A stretch of 64,000 bases of DNA from NCBI GenBank assembly GCA_024330215.1, contig JANDLU010000004.1, positions 1 through 64,000 on the forward strand, given 5' to 3'. Below the pieces are notes generated by a model, which was given only the letters and a program-made list of their open reading frames with translations, was not told the DNA's origin and searched no databases. The translations under genes and the position numbers were made by a program. Position 1 is the stretch's first letter; the number at the start of each line of letters is the position of its first letter. This document shows, piece after piece, positions 52,516-61,644 of this stretch. Source of the stretch: Candidatus Gaiellasilicea maunaloa. Lineage in GTDB: Bacteria; Actinomycetota; Thermoleophilia; Gaiellales; Gaiellaceae.

Positions 52516-53091
52516 TCAGCCGCCGTCGATCGCGGCCGGCACCGGGATCGACGAGCGAGGCGCCCAGTAGTTCACGCGCCAGGCCTTCTGCTCGCCCGAG
52601 CCGCTGGCCTTCACTCCCATGTCGAAGACCTGCGGCTTCACCTTCGACCCCTTCTTCGGCACGAGCAGCACCCGCAGGAAGATCTCGTTCGGCGTCAGCT
52701 CGTCGATGTCGAAGCTCGCGGTATCGATGTCGTTCGGCGGGTAGTACTGCACGGGGATGTCCCCCGTCAGCCAATGCTTGTACGAGCACCCGCACTGAAC
52801 CCGGAGCTCGGGATGGGTGAGCGTCCAGGCCTTCTCGAGATCCTCCCGTCCGGCCGCCGCAAGGATGAACTCGCCCGCGACCCGGCGCACGTTCTTGGGG
52901 AGGTCTGCCGCCGTGTACTTCGGGGTCGTGACCGGAAGCTCGAAATCGCGCCCGTAGGTCGTCGTGTTCGTCCGCGGCGAGGGGTTCGGACGCGACTGCA
53001 CGAACGCGACGATCCCGATCACGAGGAGCATGGCCGAGACCGCGCTGAACGCACGCAACACCCATGGGTTTCCAACGATCCTCCGCATCAC
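52516..53091 (-). CDS. membrane-anchored conserved protein (191 aa)
   Basis: A 191-residue protein with one N-terminal membrane helix (VLRAFSAVSAMLLVIGIVAFV) and an extracytoplasmic domain. The motif VQCGCSYKHWLTGDIPVQYY and NYWAPRSSIPVP suggest a conserved fold with two close Cys. It could be the last gene of the MoxR operon, 23 bp after the VWA gene. Function unknown. Confidence 0.7.
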   Translation of the reverse strand: MMRRIVGNPWVLRAFSAVSAMLLVIGIVAFVQSRPNPSPRTNTTTYGRDFELPVTTPKYTAADLPKNVRRVAGEFILAAAGREDLEKAWTLTHPELRVQCGCSYKHWLTGDIPVQYYPPNDIDTASFDIDELTPNEIFLRVLLVPKKGSKVKPQVFDMGVKASGSGEQKAWRVNYWAPRSSIPVPAAIDGG

Positions 53092-53114
53092 TCAAGAGTA
53101 GACGAACCGTGGGA

Positions 53115-54074
53115 CTAGAAGTTGCGGCGCAACAGGAGGAGCGCGAGTGGCAGCGCCGCCACGGCGACGGCGTACGGCGCGAGCGGGACGGCCCGGAGCT
53201 CGCGGCCGCTCGGGGCGACGGCGCCCTCGCCGAGCCTGCCCCGAACGGCCGCAAGCGCGGCCGGGAGCTCCCGCTCGCTGAAGACACGACCGCCGATCTC
53301 GCGGGCGACGCGCTCGAGGAGGTCGCGGCTCGTCGAATCGGGCCGGTAGCTCTCCACCTCTCCCCTCCGCCCGTACACGCGATCCTCCGGGTGCCAGACG
53401 TGTACGAAGTATGTGGCCACCCGTCCTCGCAGGAGCAATGACCGGAGCTCGCCGAGATTGAACGGCACGCTTTCGCCGTCGGTGAAGACGACGGCGACGC
53501 GGACGCGCGCTCGCGAGCCGAAGAAGTTCTGCCGGCCGAGATCGCCGAGCGCCGCAAGTGCCGTGGCGCGGCTGGCGCGCCGCTCCGGCGGTGGCCGGTC
53601 GATCTCCACCGCCCGGTCGACGATGGCGGTGAACGCGGTCGCGCTCAGGGTCGGGAAGAGGTGCGGGAGCAGCCGGTCTGTCACCGACGCGACCCCGACG
53701 GGCACCTCGACGAGCCCGAAACGCAGCTCCTTGGCGAACGCGCGTGCGCGCTCGATCCGGGCCGGCGCCGACCGGGAGGGCCGCGCCAACATCGACCGCG
53801 AGACGTCGAGGACGGCGATGGCCTCGACATCGGTGCGCCCTTCGGTCTCCTGCACCCTGGAGACGACCGGCTGCGCCGCTCCGAGACCGAGCAGCAAGCC
53901 AATGGCGACGAGCGCGGCCGCCTCGAGCCCGAGCATGCCCGTCGGCCGCGGCTCGAGCCCGAGCACGGCGCAGAGTCGGCGCGAGCGCCGCTCGGAGGCG
54001 ACGAGGGCCCCGACGCCGAGAAGCGCGAGGACGCCGACCGCGGCGGCCCACGGTGTCAGGAAGGAGACGCCCAC
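53115..54074 (-). CDS. VWA-domain membrane protein (BatA/BatB-like)
   Basis: A 319-residue protein: two N-terminal membrane helices (VGVLALLGVGALVAS and LVAIGLLLGLGAAQPVV), a von Willebrand A domain with MIDAS motif VLDVSRSM and later VVFTDGE, and a C-terminal helix (APYAVAVAALPLALLLL). Such proteins work with MoxR ATPases in metal-dependent folding or envelope complexes. GTG start 54074, 4 bp after the previous stop. Confidence 0.85.
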   Translation of the reverse strand: MGVSFLTPWAAAVGVLALLGVGALVASERRSRRLCAVLGLEPRPTGMLGLEAAALVAIGLLLGLGAAQPVVSRVQETEGRTDVEAIAVLDVSRSMLARPSRSAPARIERARAFAKELRFGLVEVPVGVASVTDRLLPHLFPTLSATAFTAIVDRAVEIDRPPPERRASRATALAALGDLGRQNFFGSRARVRVAVVFTDGESVPFNLGELRSLLLRGRVATYFVHVWHPEDRVYGRRGEVESYRPDSTSRDLLERVAREIGGRVFSERELPAALAAVRGRLGEGAVAPSGRELRAVPLAPYAVAVAALPLALLLLRRNF

Positions 54075-54078
54075 CGCG

Positions 54079-54714
54079 CTAGTAGCCGCCGCCGGACGAC
54101 GCGGCGCCGGCGCCCGAGGCGGGTGTGGCTGCGCGCTCGCCGCTCCCGGCCGAGCTGCTCGCGGCACTCGCGAGGAGTCGGAGTGCGAGCTCGAGGTTGA
54201 ACCGAGCGTCGTCGTGCCCCGGGTCGAGCTCCACCGCGCGGCGGAAGTGACCCGCAGCCCGGCGGAGCGGCGGCCCCGAGCCCGTGCCGAGCCGTGCCTC
54301 CTCGAGCGCGAGCACGCCACGCAGGTTCGAGAGCATCGACCCCCGGCGCCGGTCGGCGTTCCCGGCGGCCCGAGCGAGCACGCGCTCGGCCCCGCTTCTC
54401 ACCGCGAGCTGGGAGAACTGCGTGACCTCCTCTCGCGGCCGTGCGAGCCGGAACCGCTGGACGGCTGCACGGAACTCGAGGTCGTCCGCCACATCGAGCA
54501 ACGAGCGGCTGGCGGCGGCCGGAAGCACCGCCTCGGCCGTCCACATGCCCTGTGTGCCGGCGACGCCGGCGAAGCGGGCGTCGCCGCGCTCGAGCGCCTG
54601 CTGCGAGCGCATCACGTCGACGGCGAGCAGGGCGAGCAGCGTCGCAACCGCGAAGGAGAGCGCGACGGCCAGGATTCCGATCAGGGGTCGTCCGGCGATC
54701 CGCGCGGGCCTCAT
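54079..54714 (-). CDS. membrane-anchored TPR-like protein of the MoxR operon
   Basis: A 211-residue protein with an N-terminal helix (IGILAVALSFAVATLLALLAVDV). A C-terminal TPR-like unit (RRAAGHFRRAVELDPGHDDA and RFNLELALRLL) precedes a Ser/Gly/Ala-rich tail. It occupies the BatC position in Bat-type operons. The ATG overlaps the stop of the VWA gene upstream (ATGA). Confidence 0.78.
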   Translation of the reverse strand: MRPARIAGRPLIGILAVALSFAVATLLALLAVDVMRSQQALERGDARFAGVAGTQGMWTAEAVLPAAASRSLLDVADDLEFRAAVQRFRLARPREEVTQFSQLAVRSGAERVLARAAGNADRRRGSMLSNLRGVLALEEARLGTGSGPPLRRAAGHFRRAVELDPGHDDARFNLELALRLLASAASSSAGSGERAATPASGAGAASSGGGY

Positions 54715-55586
54715 GCCCGCCGCCAGGAGACGCGGCCGCAGAACCGCTCATTGAGAGCGAGAAGCGCCAGGAGAGCGGCGGCGGCGGCGACCAGCGCCGC
54801 CGGGAACGAGCCGACCAGCGTCTGGCGCTCCTCGATCGCGGTGTTGCCGAGCAGCTCGCGATTCTGCACGAACGCCTCCTCACCGACCAGCTGCTCGAAG
54901 AGATCCCGGTCCTCGTTGAAGGCGAACAGCGGCACGACCCGGAGGTCGATCCCGTCGGCCTCGTAGCGAATCAGCTCCTGCGTCAGCCGCTCGGTGTCCA
55001 GCGCCGAGTCGTCGAGATCGCTGATCAGCAGCACGGCGGGCTCGATCCCATCGCGCTCGATCACCCGCCTCGCCTCGCCGAGCCCCACGGAGATCTTCGT
55101 CCCGCCGCGGAACGTGCCGGTCCAAGGATTCGCGCGGCCGAACGAGGGGAGTTCCTGGGAGCCTCCTCGTGAGCGCCCGGAGCGCCTGACGATGGGCGAT
55201 GCCGGTGGCGGCTCGAAGAAGAGCAGCAGGGGACGCAGCTCGTCGCCGCGCGTGCCCGGCGTGAGCATCTCGTACGCGTCGTCCGAGAAGACGACGAGGC
55301 CGACGCGGGTCGACGTCTGGGCCAGCGAGCGCAGCACTCGCTGGATGCGCCGGTACTTCGCCGGCTCGACGCTCGTCGACAGGTCGAGCACGATCACGCC
55401 TCCGCCACCCGACGCGAAGTAGCTCGTGGGCCTGGCGCCGAGGCGAGTCGAGAGCAGCACGGCCACGGCGAGTACCGCCACGGCACAGAGCGCGAGTCCG
55501 ACGTGCCGGACAAGCGTTCGCCTCGCGGTCTGCTCGAGCTCGCGAACAGCCGACGTGGGCAGCCCGGAACGGCGAACGCCGGTCAC
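54711..55586 (-). CDS. VWA-domain membrane protein
   Basis: A 291-residue protein: an N-terminal membrane helix (VGLALCAVAVLAVAVLLST), a VWA domain with MIDAS motif VLDLSTSVEPAK and LLISDLDDS, and a C-terminal membrane helix (AALVAAAAALLALLALNE). GTG start overlaps the preceding TGA (GTGA). It should form an envelope complex with the other VWA, TPR-like and DUF58 proteins. Confidence 0.82.
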   Translation of the reverse strand: MTGVRRSGLPTSAVRELEQTARRTLVRHVGLALCAVAVLAVAVLLSTRLGARPTSYFASGGGGVIVLDLSTSVEPAKYRRIQRVLRSLAQTSTRVGLVVFSDDAYEMLTPGTRGDELRPLLLFFEPPPASPIVRRSGRSRGGSQELPSFGRANPWTGTFRGGTKISVGLGEARRVIERDGIEPAVLLISDLDDSALDTERLTQELIRYEADGIDLRVVPLFAFNEDRDLFEQLVGEEAFVQNRELLGNTAIEERQTLVGSFPAALVAAAAALLALLALNERFCGRVSWRRA

Positions 55587-56500
55587 CCGGAGCCTCCGTT
55601 CGCCGTCCGGGCGTCGCGCGCGAGGTCCTCGATCGCGTCGGGATCGGCGGCGCCGGACGCCCACGCGAGGGCTCTCGCCCGATCTGCAAGCTCGGCGAGT
55701 CCCCGGCCGCCCAGCTCGCGAGCGACGCGTTCCAGTGCCCGGCGCCGGTCGGGCGAGTCTCCATTCCTCGATGCCTCGCGCGCGAGCTCGAGCGCTCGCT
55801 CGAGCGGAGCCAGCGTGGGCACCAGCTCCAGGCCCGCCTCGACCGCCGGCGCGCGCCGCCGCGAGAGCCGCCCGGCAAGCCCAACGCCGAGACCGGCGAA
55901 CCCCGCCGTGCCGACGAGCAGCGCGGCCGCCAGGGTGCCGGGGGCCCAGCGATAGGACGGTGCGGGAACGGCGCTCACGTCTCCCCGCCACGCACGCTGC
56001 GCGAGCGCCGCATCGTCGACCCGCGCCGTCACCTGGAAGCGCGGCCACTCGACGATGATGCTCGCCGGGCCGGGACTCAGCTGGAATCGGTACGCGACGC
56101 TCGCCAGGGGAAACTCGAAGGTCCGACGGTCGCCGGCGGGCGCGCAGCCTTCGCGGAGGCAGCGGAGCGGGTAACGGAAGCGCCAGCGGACGCTCGAGCC
56201 CGCAGCAATGCGCTCGACGTGTCCGGGCCCGGCCGCCTCGTAGGGCGCGAAGTCGGGATCGATGCGAACGGTTTCCGGCCGCACGACCTCGGCGTCGCCG
56301 ACGAGCACGAGCTCCGCTACGACGGGCTCGCCGAACGCATGCACCGAAGGCCGAACCGATGAGCTGACGATCGTCAGCGACTGCCGCAGCGGTCGTGGGT
56401 CGTCCCCATCGCCGCCCCGCGAGGCGAGCACGAGCGCGATCCCGCCGCCCGTGACAGCGAGCGCCGCGAGCAGCGCAAGCGGAACCGCGAGCCGCCTCAT
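55583..56500 (-). CDS. membrane protein of the MoxR operon (BatD-like position)
   Basis: A 305-residue protein. An N-terminal signal anchor (LAVPLALLAALAVTGGGIALVLA), a beta-rich domain (SVRPSVHAFGEPVVAELVLV), a second membrane helix (TLAAALLVGTAGFAGLGVGL) and a C-terminal helical cytoplasmic domain. Two Cys (LRCLREGCAP) may form a disulfide. The layout resembles BatD-type oxygen-tolerance proteins, but similarity is weak. ATGA overlap with the DUF58 gene. Confidence 0.7.
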   Translation of the reverse strand: MRRLAVPLALLAALAVTGGGIALVLASRGGDGDDPRPLRQSLTIVSSSVRPSVHAFGEPVVAELVLVGDAEVVRPETVRIDPDFAPYEAAGPGHVERIAAGSSVRWRFRYPLRCLREGCAPAGDRRTFEFPLASVAYRFQLSPGPASIIVEWPRFQVTARVDDAALAQRAWRGDVSAVPAPSYRWAPGTLAAALLVGTAGFAGLGVGLAGRLSRRRAPAVEAGLELVPTLAPLERALELAREASRNGDSPDRRRALERVARELGGRGLAELADRARALAWASGAADPDAIEDLARDARTANGGSG

Positions 56501-57426
56501 CGCCAGTTCCGTCCGTGCTCGAGCTCTCGGCCCGCCGCCCACGCGAGGAGCGCCGACAGGACGTGATCGCGATCGCTCGCCGAGAGCGACACAGGCTCGA
56601 TCCCCAGGTCGAGGAAGCCACCGAGCAGCTCAGCCCGGCGCTGCTCGTGCTCGCGCCGCCGCTTCGCCGACTCACCCGCGCGGAGCCTGACGAGCCGCAC
56701 GCGCCCGTCGGCGCCGGTGAGCGGGACGACGATCCCGTCGACCGGGGGAAAGCTCTGCTCCCAGAGCGGGTCCTGGATCACGAGCGGGACGATGTCCCAG
56801 CGGTGCTCGACAGCCCGCTCCCAGATCTCGCGCGCGGGCGAGACGAGGAAGTCGGAGATGACGAACAGGAAGCTGCCGCCCGGCACGGCCCGGCGGTGGC
56901 CTTCGAGGAACTCGAGCGCGAGCGTGAGGTTGTCCTCGGGAGCCATGAAGGTTGGGTGGCGCAGATGCCTGTCGCGAATCGACCACGGCTCGCGATTCGA
57001 GGATGGCGGTCGCCAGAACGGGGTGTCGGCGCCCTCCGCGAGATCGAGGTAGCCGACGAGGCCGCGCGCCTCGGCGACGCTGTCGGCGATCAGGCCCGCT
57101 GCAGTGCGCAGCGCCTCGTGCTTGCGCAGCCAGGGCACGTCGGGCGACGAGAGAGCCATCTCCGGCCTTCGGTCGACGACGATGACCACGCGAGGGGCGT
57201 CGTCGGCGTAGTTCTCGCGGACGACGAACTCATCCGACGCACGGGCGGTAGAGAGACGCGCCGTCGCGGCCCAGTCGATCGAATCGCGGTCGTCTCCGGG
57301 CCGATAGGGACGCGACCCGGCGACATCGGTGCCGAGGCCGCGGCGGACTCCGTGGATGACGCCGAAGGAGAGGCCGAGCAGCCGCTGGCGCGGCACCAGC
57401 GGGAAGACGTCGCGGCGGCCGCTCAC
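56497..57426 (-). CDS. DUF58 family protein
   Basis: A 309-residue protein with the DUF58 signature SRPYRPGDDRDSIDWAATAR, followed by a VWA-like fold (VVIVVDRRPEMA and FLFVISDFLVSP). It is soluble and acts with MoxR ATPases. GTG start overlaps the TGA of the moxR gene (GTGA). Confidence 0.9.
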   Translation of the reverse strand: MSGRRDVFPLVPRQRLLGLSFGVIHGVRRGLGTDVAGSRPYRPGDDRDSIDWAATARLSTARASDEFVVRENYADDAPRVVIVVDRRPEMALSSPDVPWLRKHEALRTAAGLIADSVAEARGLVGYLDLAEGADTPFWRPPSSNREPWSIRDRHLRHPTFMAPEDNLTLALEFLEGHRRAVPGGSFLFVISDFLVSPAREIWERAVEHRWDIVPLVIQDPLWEQSFPPVDGIVVPLTGADGRVRLVRLRAGESAKRRREHEQRRAELLGGFLDLGIEPVSLSASDRDHVLSALLAWAAGRELEHGRNWR

Positions 57427-58451
57427 GATCCTGCGAGGAGCGTGTCGGAGTCGAAGACCGTCGCCGGTGAAGGAGCGAGCTCGATCGAGGCGTCCCTGAA
57501 CTCCGCGAGCGCGACCTCCCAGCCCACCCGGCGCGCCTCGGCAAGCGTCCTCGGCGTGAAGACGACGCGGTGTCCGAGCACCGGCAGGAACAGGCGCTCG
57601 ACGTCGACAGGGGTCACGTACGTCCGATCGTGCAGCAACGCCCACGCGCGCGCGGCCTTCTCGAGCGCCAGGCTGCCCCGCACCGAGGCGCCCACTGCCA
57701 CGGCGGGCAACTCGCGCGTTGCGCGCACGAGCTCGACGATCCAGCGCCCGAGCAGCGGGTCGAGATAGATGTCCCCGACAGCGGCGGTCAGCGCGGCGAC
57801 CTCCGCGATCGTCACGACCGGGCGCAGGTCGGCCAGCGGATGATGCTCGCGCTGGTCGTCGATGATCTGCAGCTCCTCGTCGAGCGACGGGTAGCCCAGC
57901 GAGGTTTTCAGGAAGAAGCGATCGAGCTGCGCCTCGGGAAGCGGGAACGTGCCTTCGTACTCGATCGGGTTCTCGGTGGCCAGCAGCAGGAACGGGTGCG
58001 GAAGCGGGCGCGTGACGCCGTCGCTCGTGACTTGCTGCTCCGCCATCGCCTCGAGCAGGGCCGCCTGCGCCTTCGGCATCGCCCGGTTGATCTCGTCTAC
58101 GAGCACGACGTTCGCGAAGATCGGCCCCGGCTGGAACTCGAAGTCCCTGGTCTTCTGGTTGTAGATCGAAAGTCCGGTCACGTCCGTCGGTTGCAGGTCG
58201 GGCGTGCACTGGATCCGCGCCGGCACGGCGCCCGCCATCGACTGGGCGATCGCGCGGGCAAGCACGGTCTTGGCGGTGCCGGGCACGTCCTCGAACAACA
58301 CATGCCCACCGCAGGCGAGCGCCGTGAGCACGAGCCGGATCTCCTCGCTCTTTCCGTGGACGACCTTCTCGATGTTCGCGCGGAAGCGGTCGGCGACCGC
58401 GGTCGCGGACGCGAGCCGCTCCTCGGCGCCGACCTGCACCGCAACCGTCAT
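57423..58451 (-). CDS. MoxR family AAA+ ATPase
   Basis: A 342-residue MoxR ATPase: Walker A EDVPGTAKTVLARAIA, Walker B VLVDEINRAMPKAQAALLEA, sensor 1 LLATENPIEYEGTFPLPEA, and the arginine-finger region QLDRFFLKT. It heads a run of six to seven overlapping genes down to about 52516 and would act as a chaperone on the VWA/DUF58 proteins. Confidence 0.93.
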   Translation of the reverse strand: MTVAVQVGAEERLASATAVADRFRANIEKVVHGKSEEIRLVLTALACGGHVLFEDVPGTAKTVLARAIAQSMAGAVPARIQCTPDLQPTDVTGLSIYNQKTRDFEFQPGPIFANVVLVDEINRAMPKAQAALLEAMAEQQVTSDGVTRPLPHPFLLLATENPIEYEGTFPLPEAQLDRFFLKTSLGYPSLDEELQIIDDQREHHPLADLRPVVTIAEVAALTAAVGDIYLDPLLGRWIVELVRATRELPAVAVGASVRGSLALEKAARAWALLHDRTYVTPVDVERLFLPVLGHRVVFTPRTLAEARRVGWEVALAEFRDASIELAPSPATVFDSDTLLAGS

Positions 58452-58470
58452 GAGCTGAACGCTAGCGGCG

Positions 58471-58956
58471 CTACGGCGTCGGCGCCAACGCGGGCTTGTA
58501 CGCCCCGATTCCGCCCGAGCCGAATGCGATCGCCTGGTTCTCGCCTCGGACGAGCGTCCGCACGCGAACTCCGATCAGGAGCTCGTTCGTCGTGATCGCC
58601 GGCTCGAGCGGCGCCACGGCGAACACCTCCTCGTCGGCCAGCGATCCGCGCTCGGGTGCGTTGAGCAGCCCGAGCGAGATCAACGAGACGATCACCGCGG
58701 CGGCCGCCGATCCGACTCGCGTCACAGCAGTCGGCGAGCTCCAGGCGACCCGGCGGCGCACCGGCAGATAGAGATCCCGGCTCATTCTCTCCGACGGCGA
58801 GCTGCGAACGACGGCCGTGACGGCCCTGGCGCTCTCCTGGAACGAACGACAGTCGGCGCAGCGCGCGAGGTGATTCTTGACGAGGGCGCTCTCGAACTGC
58901 GAGAGCTCGCTGTCGAGCGCCACGGAAACCCACTGCCGCGTGCGCTCGCATTCCAT
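58471..58956 (-). CDS. zinc-finger anti-sigma-factor-like membrane protein
   Basis: A 161-residue protein with an N-terminal ZAS/zf-HC2 domain (ALVKNHLARCADCRSF; H-x3-C-x2-C), a membrane helix (SAAAAVIVSLISLGLL) and a short extracytoplasmic tail. Such proteins hold ECF sigma factors. No ECF sigma gene is next to it. The ATG at 58956 has an AGGTAAG ribosome site; ATGs at 58974 and 58977 are alternatives. Confidence 0.8.
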   Translation of the reverse strand: MECERTRQWVSVALDSELSQFESALVKNHLARCADCRSFQESARAVTAVVRSSPSERMSRDLYLPVRRRVAWSSPTAVTRVGSAAAAVIVSLISLGLLNAPERGSLADEEVFAVAPLEPAITTNELLIGVRVRTLVRGENQAIAFGSGGIGAYKPALAPTP

Positions 58957-59017
58957 TGTTCTTACCTCGTGCATCATCACCTCAGACGAACACGTCGGGC
59001 CCGAAGTTAGTCCCGAG

Positions 59018-59395
59018 CTAGAAGAGCTTGACCGAAGTGTCGGCAGTAACGCCGAGCAGGATGAGCCAGGCGCCGACGGCAAGGAAGATCGCAGCGGTGG
59101 CCAGCGAATCCCGCTGCTCCCCCCGGCTTGCGCGTCGAGCGCCTCGAAGCCCGAGGCCCGTGCCGAACATTCCCGCGATCGGAGCCTCCTCGTCGGCGAT
59201 CTTCGTGCGGAGCGGGCCACGATTGCCCGCGAAGAAGCCGAGCACGATCAGGAAGGCGCCGACCACGTAGTACGTGACCGAGACGGCGCGTGCGATCGAG
59301 GCGCCGGTCGCGAGGCCGAACAGCAACGCAACCGCGCCCAGGCCGACGGCGGTAGACGCCAGCAGGACGGCCAGCCGCCGGAGAGCCTCTAGCAC
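59018..59395 (-). CDS. small integral membrane protein (125 aa)
   Basis: A 125-residue protein with about three membrane helices: LAVLLASTAVGLGAVALLFGL, VSVTYYVVGAFLIVLGFFAG and AAIFLAVGAWLILLGV. A charged loop (NRGPLRTKIADEEAP) lies between the second and third. GTG start. It precedes the anti-sigma-like gene by 61 bp. Function unknown. Confidence 0.7.
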   Translation of the reverse strand: MLEALRRLAVLLASTAVGLGAVALLFGLATGASIARAVSVTYYVVGAFLIVLGFFAGNRGPLRTKIADEEAPIAGMFGTGLGLRGARRASRGEQRDSLATAAIFLAVGAWLILLGVTADTSVKLF

Positions 59396-59493
59396 GATGA
59401 CGCCTCGGCACAGAGCTTCATTGTGTTAGGGGCCTGTAGCCCGGCGAGTCGCCGCAGCAGCGCGAGCTACCGCGTGCCCGTTGCGTCACGCCG

Positions 59494-60543
59494 TTACGAG
59501 CCGACCGCTGCCGTCCGTGAGCGGTCATACCGAATCTCTTGGGGCGTCATCGGCCACTTCTCGAGCGGGTAGTGACAGGCGGTCGTATGGGCATGACCGG
59601 CGACGTTCCGAAGCTCGGGCGTTTCGACGTCGCAGTGCCCTTCGTGGAAGCGCGGACAGCGCGGGTGGAAGTTGCACGCGGCCGGTGGGTTGATCGGATT
59701 CGGCACGTCGCCCTCGAGGACGACGCGCTGCCGCAGGCGTCCGAGCGCGGGATCCGGGATCGGCACCGCGCCCAGGAGCGCCCCCGTATACGGGTGCTTT
59801 GGAGCCGTGTACAGCTCGGTGCGCGAAGCCAACTCGACCGGCTTGCCGAGATACATCACCATCACCCGGTCGGAGATATGGCGAACGACGTTCAGGTCGT
59901 GCGCGATGAAGATGTACGTGAGCCCGAACTCCTTCTGGAGATCCTTGAGCAGGTTCAGGATCTGGGCCTGCACCGAGACGTCGAGCGCAGACACGGGCTC
60001 GTCGCAGACGATCAGCGTCGGGTTGATCGCGAGCGCCCGTGCGATCCCGATCCGCTGGCGCTGGCCTCCCGAGAACTCGTGCGGAAAGCGGTTGTAGTGC
60101 TCGGGATTGAGCCCGACCACCTCGAGCAGGGACTGGACTCGCCGCTTCCGCTCGGCGGGGGTGGCGATGCCGTGCACCTCGAGTGCCTCGGCGACGATGA
60201 AGCCGACGCGCTTACGGACGTTCAGGGATGCGTAGGGATCCTGGAAGACCATCATCATCTCGCGCCGCAGAGGCCGCATCTCGCGCCGCGAGAGCTTGGA
60301 GATGTCCCGGCCTCGGAAGACGATCTTGCCCTCCGTCGGCTCGATCAGCTTCAGGAGACAGCGCGCCATCGTCGACTTGCCGCACCCGGACTCGCCGACG
60401 ACGCCGAGGGTCTCGCCCTCGTTGATCGTGAAGCTGACGCCATCGACTGCCCTGACGGCGTCGATCTGCCGCTGGAAGATGATTCCGCGCGTGACCGGAA
60501 AGTGCTTCTTCAGGCCTTCGACGACGAGCAGCTCGTCCGCCAT
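59494..60543 (-). CDS. peptide ABC transporter ATP-binding protein (DppF/OppF type)
   Basis: A 349-residue ABC ATPase. Walker [23 protein letters not shown], signature [16 protein letters not shown], Walker [14 protein letters not shown]-loop FIAHDLNVV. Cys-rich oligopeptide_HPY end: [18 protein letters not shown]. It lies 4 bp after the DppD-type gene. Confidence 0.92.
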   Translation of the reverse strand: MADELLVVEGLKKHFPVTRGIIFQRQIDAVRAVDGVSFTINEGETLGVVGESGCGKSTMARCLLKLIEPTEGKIVFRGRDISKLSRREMRPLRREMMMVFQDPYASLNVRKRVGFIVAEALEVHGIATPAERKRRVQSLLEVVGLNPEHYNRFPHEFSGGQRQRIGIARALAINPTLIVCDEPVSALDVSVQAQILNLLKDLQKEFGLTYIFIAHDLNVVRHISDRVMVMYLGKPVELASRTELYTAPKHPYTGALLGAVPIPDPALGRLRQRVVLEGDVPNPINPPAACNFHPRCPRFHEGHCDVETPELRNVAGHAHTTACHYPLEKWPMTPQEIRYDRSRTAAVGS

Positions 60544-60547
60544 CGCC

Positions 60548-61579
60548 CTACCCGCTCGTCCCGGCAGCCATCGTGGCCGCGAACAAGCGTGCCGCCTCTC
60601 GGGTCTTCGTCTCCTCGTCCAGGAAGCAGGCCTGCTCGTGCGCCGCATCGTGCGAGACCCCCATGAGCTCCGGCACCTTCTCCCTGCACACATCCATCAC
60701 GTAGGCGCACCGCGGATGGAAGCGGCAGCCTCGCGGCGGATTCAGAAGCGATGGCGGCTGGCCCGGAATCTGCGCCAGCCGGTCGATCTCGGCGTCCAGA
60801 CGGGGCAGCGAGCCGAGCAGACCCCACGTGTACGGGTGCTGCGGCGCGGTGAAGATCGCGTCCACCGTGCCGCGCTCCACCACCTTGGCCGCGTACATGA
60901 CGACGACCTCGTGCGCCGTCTCGGCGACGACGCCGAGATCGTGGGTGATCATCACGATCGCGGTTCCGTGATCCTCCTGCAGCTTCTGCATGAGCGAGAG
61001 GATCTGCGCCTGCGTCGTGACGTCGAGGGCCGTCGTCGGCTCGTCGGCGATCAGGAGCTTCGGGTCGTTGATCATCGCCATCGCGATCATCGCCCGCTGC
61101 CGCATCCCGCCCGAGAACTGGTGGGGGTAGTCGTCGACCCGCTGCTCCGCGCGCGGGATCCCGACCTCCTTGAGCGCCTCGCGGGCTCGCGCCCGGGCCT
61201 CCGCCTTCGAGATGTCGTTGTGGAGCAGGACGGTCTCGACGAGCTGGCGGCCGACCGTGTGCACCGGGTTCAGCGAGGTCATCGGATCCTGGAAGATCAT
61301 CGCGATCTCCTTGCCGCGCAGCGATCGCAGCCGCGAGCCGCTCGCTCCGAGAATCTCCTCGCCGTTGAAGAGCACCTCCCCGGACGAGGTCGTGTTGCGG
61401 CGCTCGTTCAACCCCATGATGGTCAGGCAGGTGACGCTCTTGCCACAGCCGGACTCACCCACGATCCCGATCGTCTTACCGGACTCGACGGTGAAGTCCA
61501 CTCCGTCGACCGCCTTGACGAAGCCGTCCTCGGTCTGGAATTGCGTGCGCAGGTCTCGAACCTCGAGCAGTGCAGTCAT
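60548..61579 (-). CDS. peptide ABC transporter ATP-binding protein (DppD/OppD type)
   Basis: A 343-residue ABC ATPase: Walker [24 protein letters not shown], signature [16 protein letters not shown], Walker [14 protein letters not shown]-loop [10 protein letters not shown]-terminal [20 protein letters not shown]. The ATG at 61579 is preferred over a longer ORF running antisense into the permease gene. Confidence 0.92.
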   Translation of the reverse strand: MTALLEVRDLRTQFQTEDGFVKAVDGVDFTVESGKTIGIVGESGCGKSVTCLTIMGLNERRNTTSSGEVLFNGEEILGASGSRLRSLRGKEIAMIFQDPMTSLNPVHTVGRQLVETVLLHNDISKAEARARAREALKEVGIPRAEQRVDDYPHQFSGGMRQRAMIAMAMINDPKLLIADEPTTALDVTTQAQILSLMQKLQEDHGTAIVMITHDLGVVAETAHEVVVMYAAKVVERGTVDAIFTAPQHPYTWGLLGSLPRLDAEIDRLAQIPGQPPSLLNPPRGCRFHPRCAYVMDVCREKVPELMGVSHDAAHEQACFLDEETKTREAARLFAATMAAGTSG

Positions 61580-61593
61580 GCCGGTTTCCCTTA

Positions 61594-61623
61594 GGTCTAA
61601 ATGCGGTGGGTCTAGATGCGGCG
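61594..61623 (+). repeat. 15-bp tandem repeat where a DppC gene would be expected
   Basis: GGTCTAAATGCGGTG is followed by GGTCTAGATGCGGCG (two mismatches), in the 65-bp gap between the DppB- and DppD-type genes. Confidence 0.8.
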
Positions 61624-61644
61624 GGGTCTCGGGCGGGCGGGATG

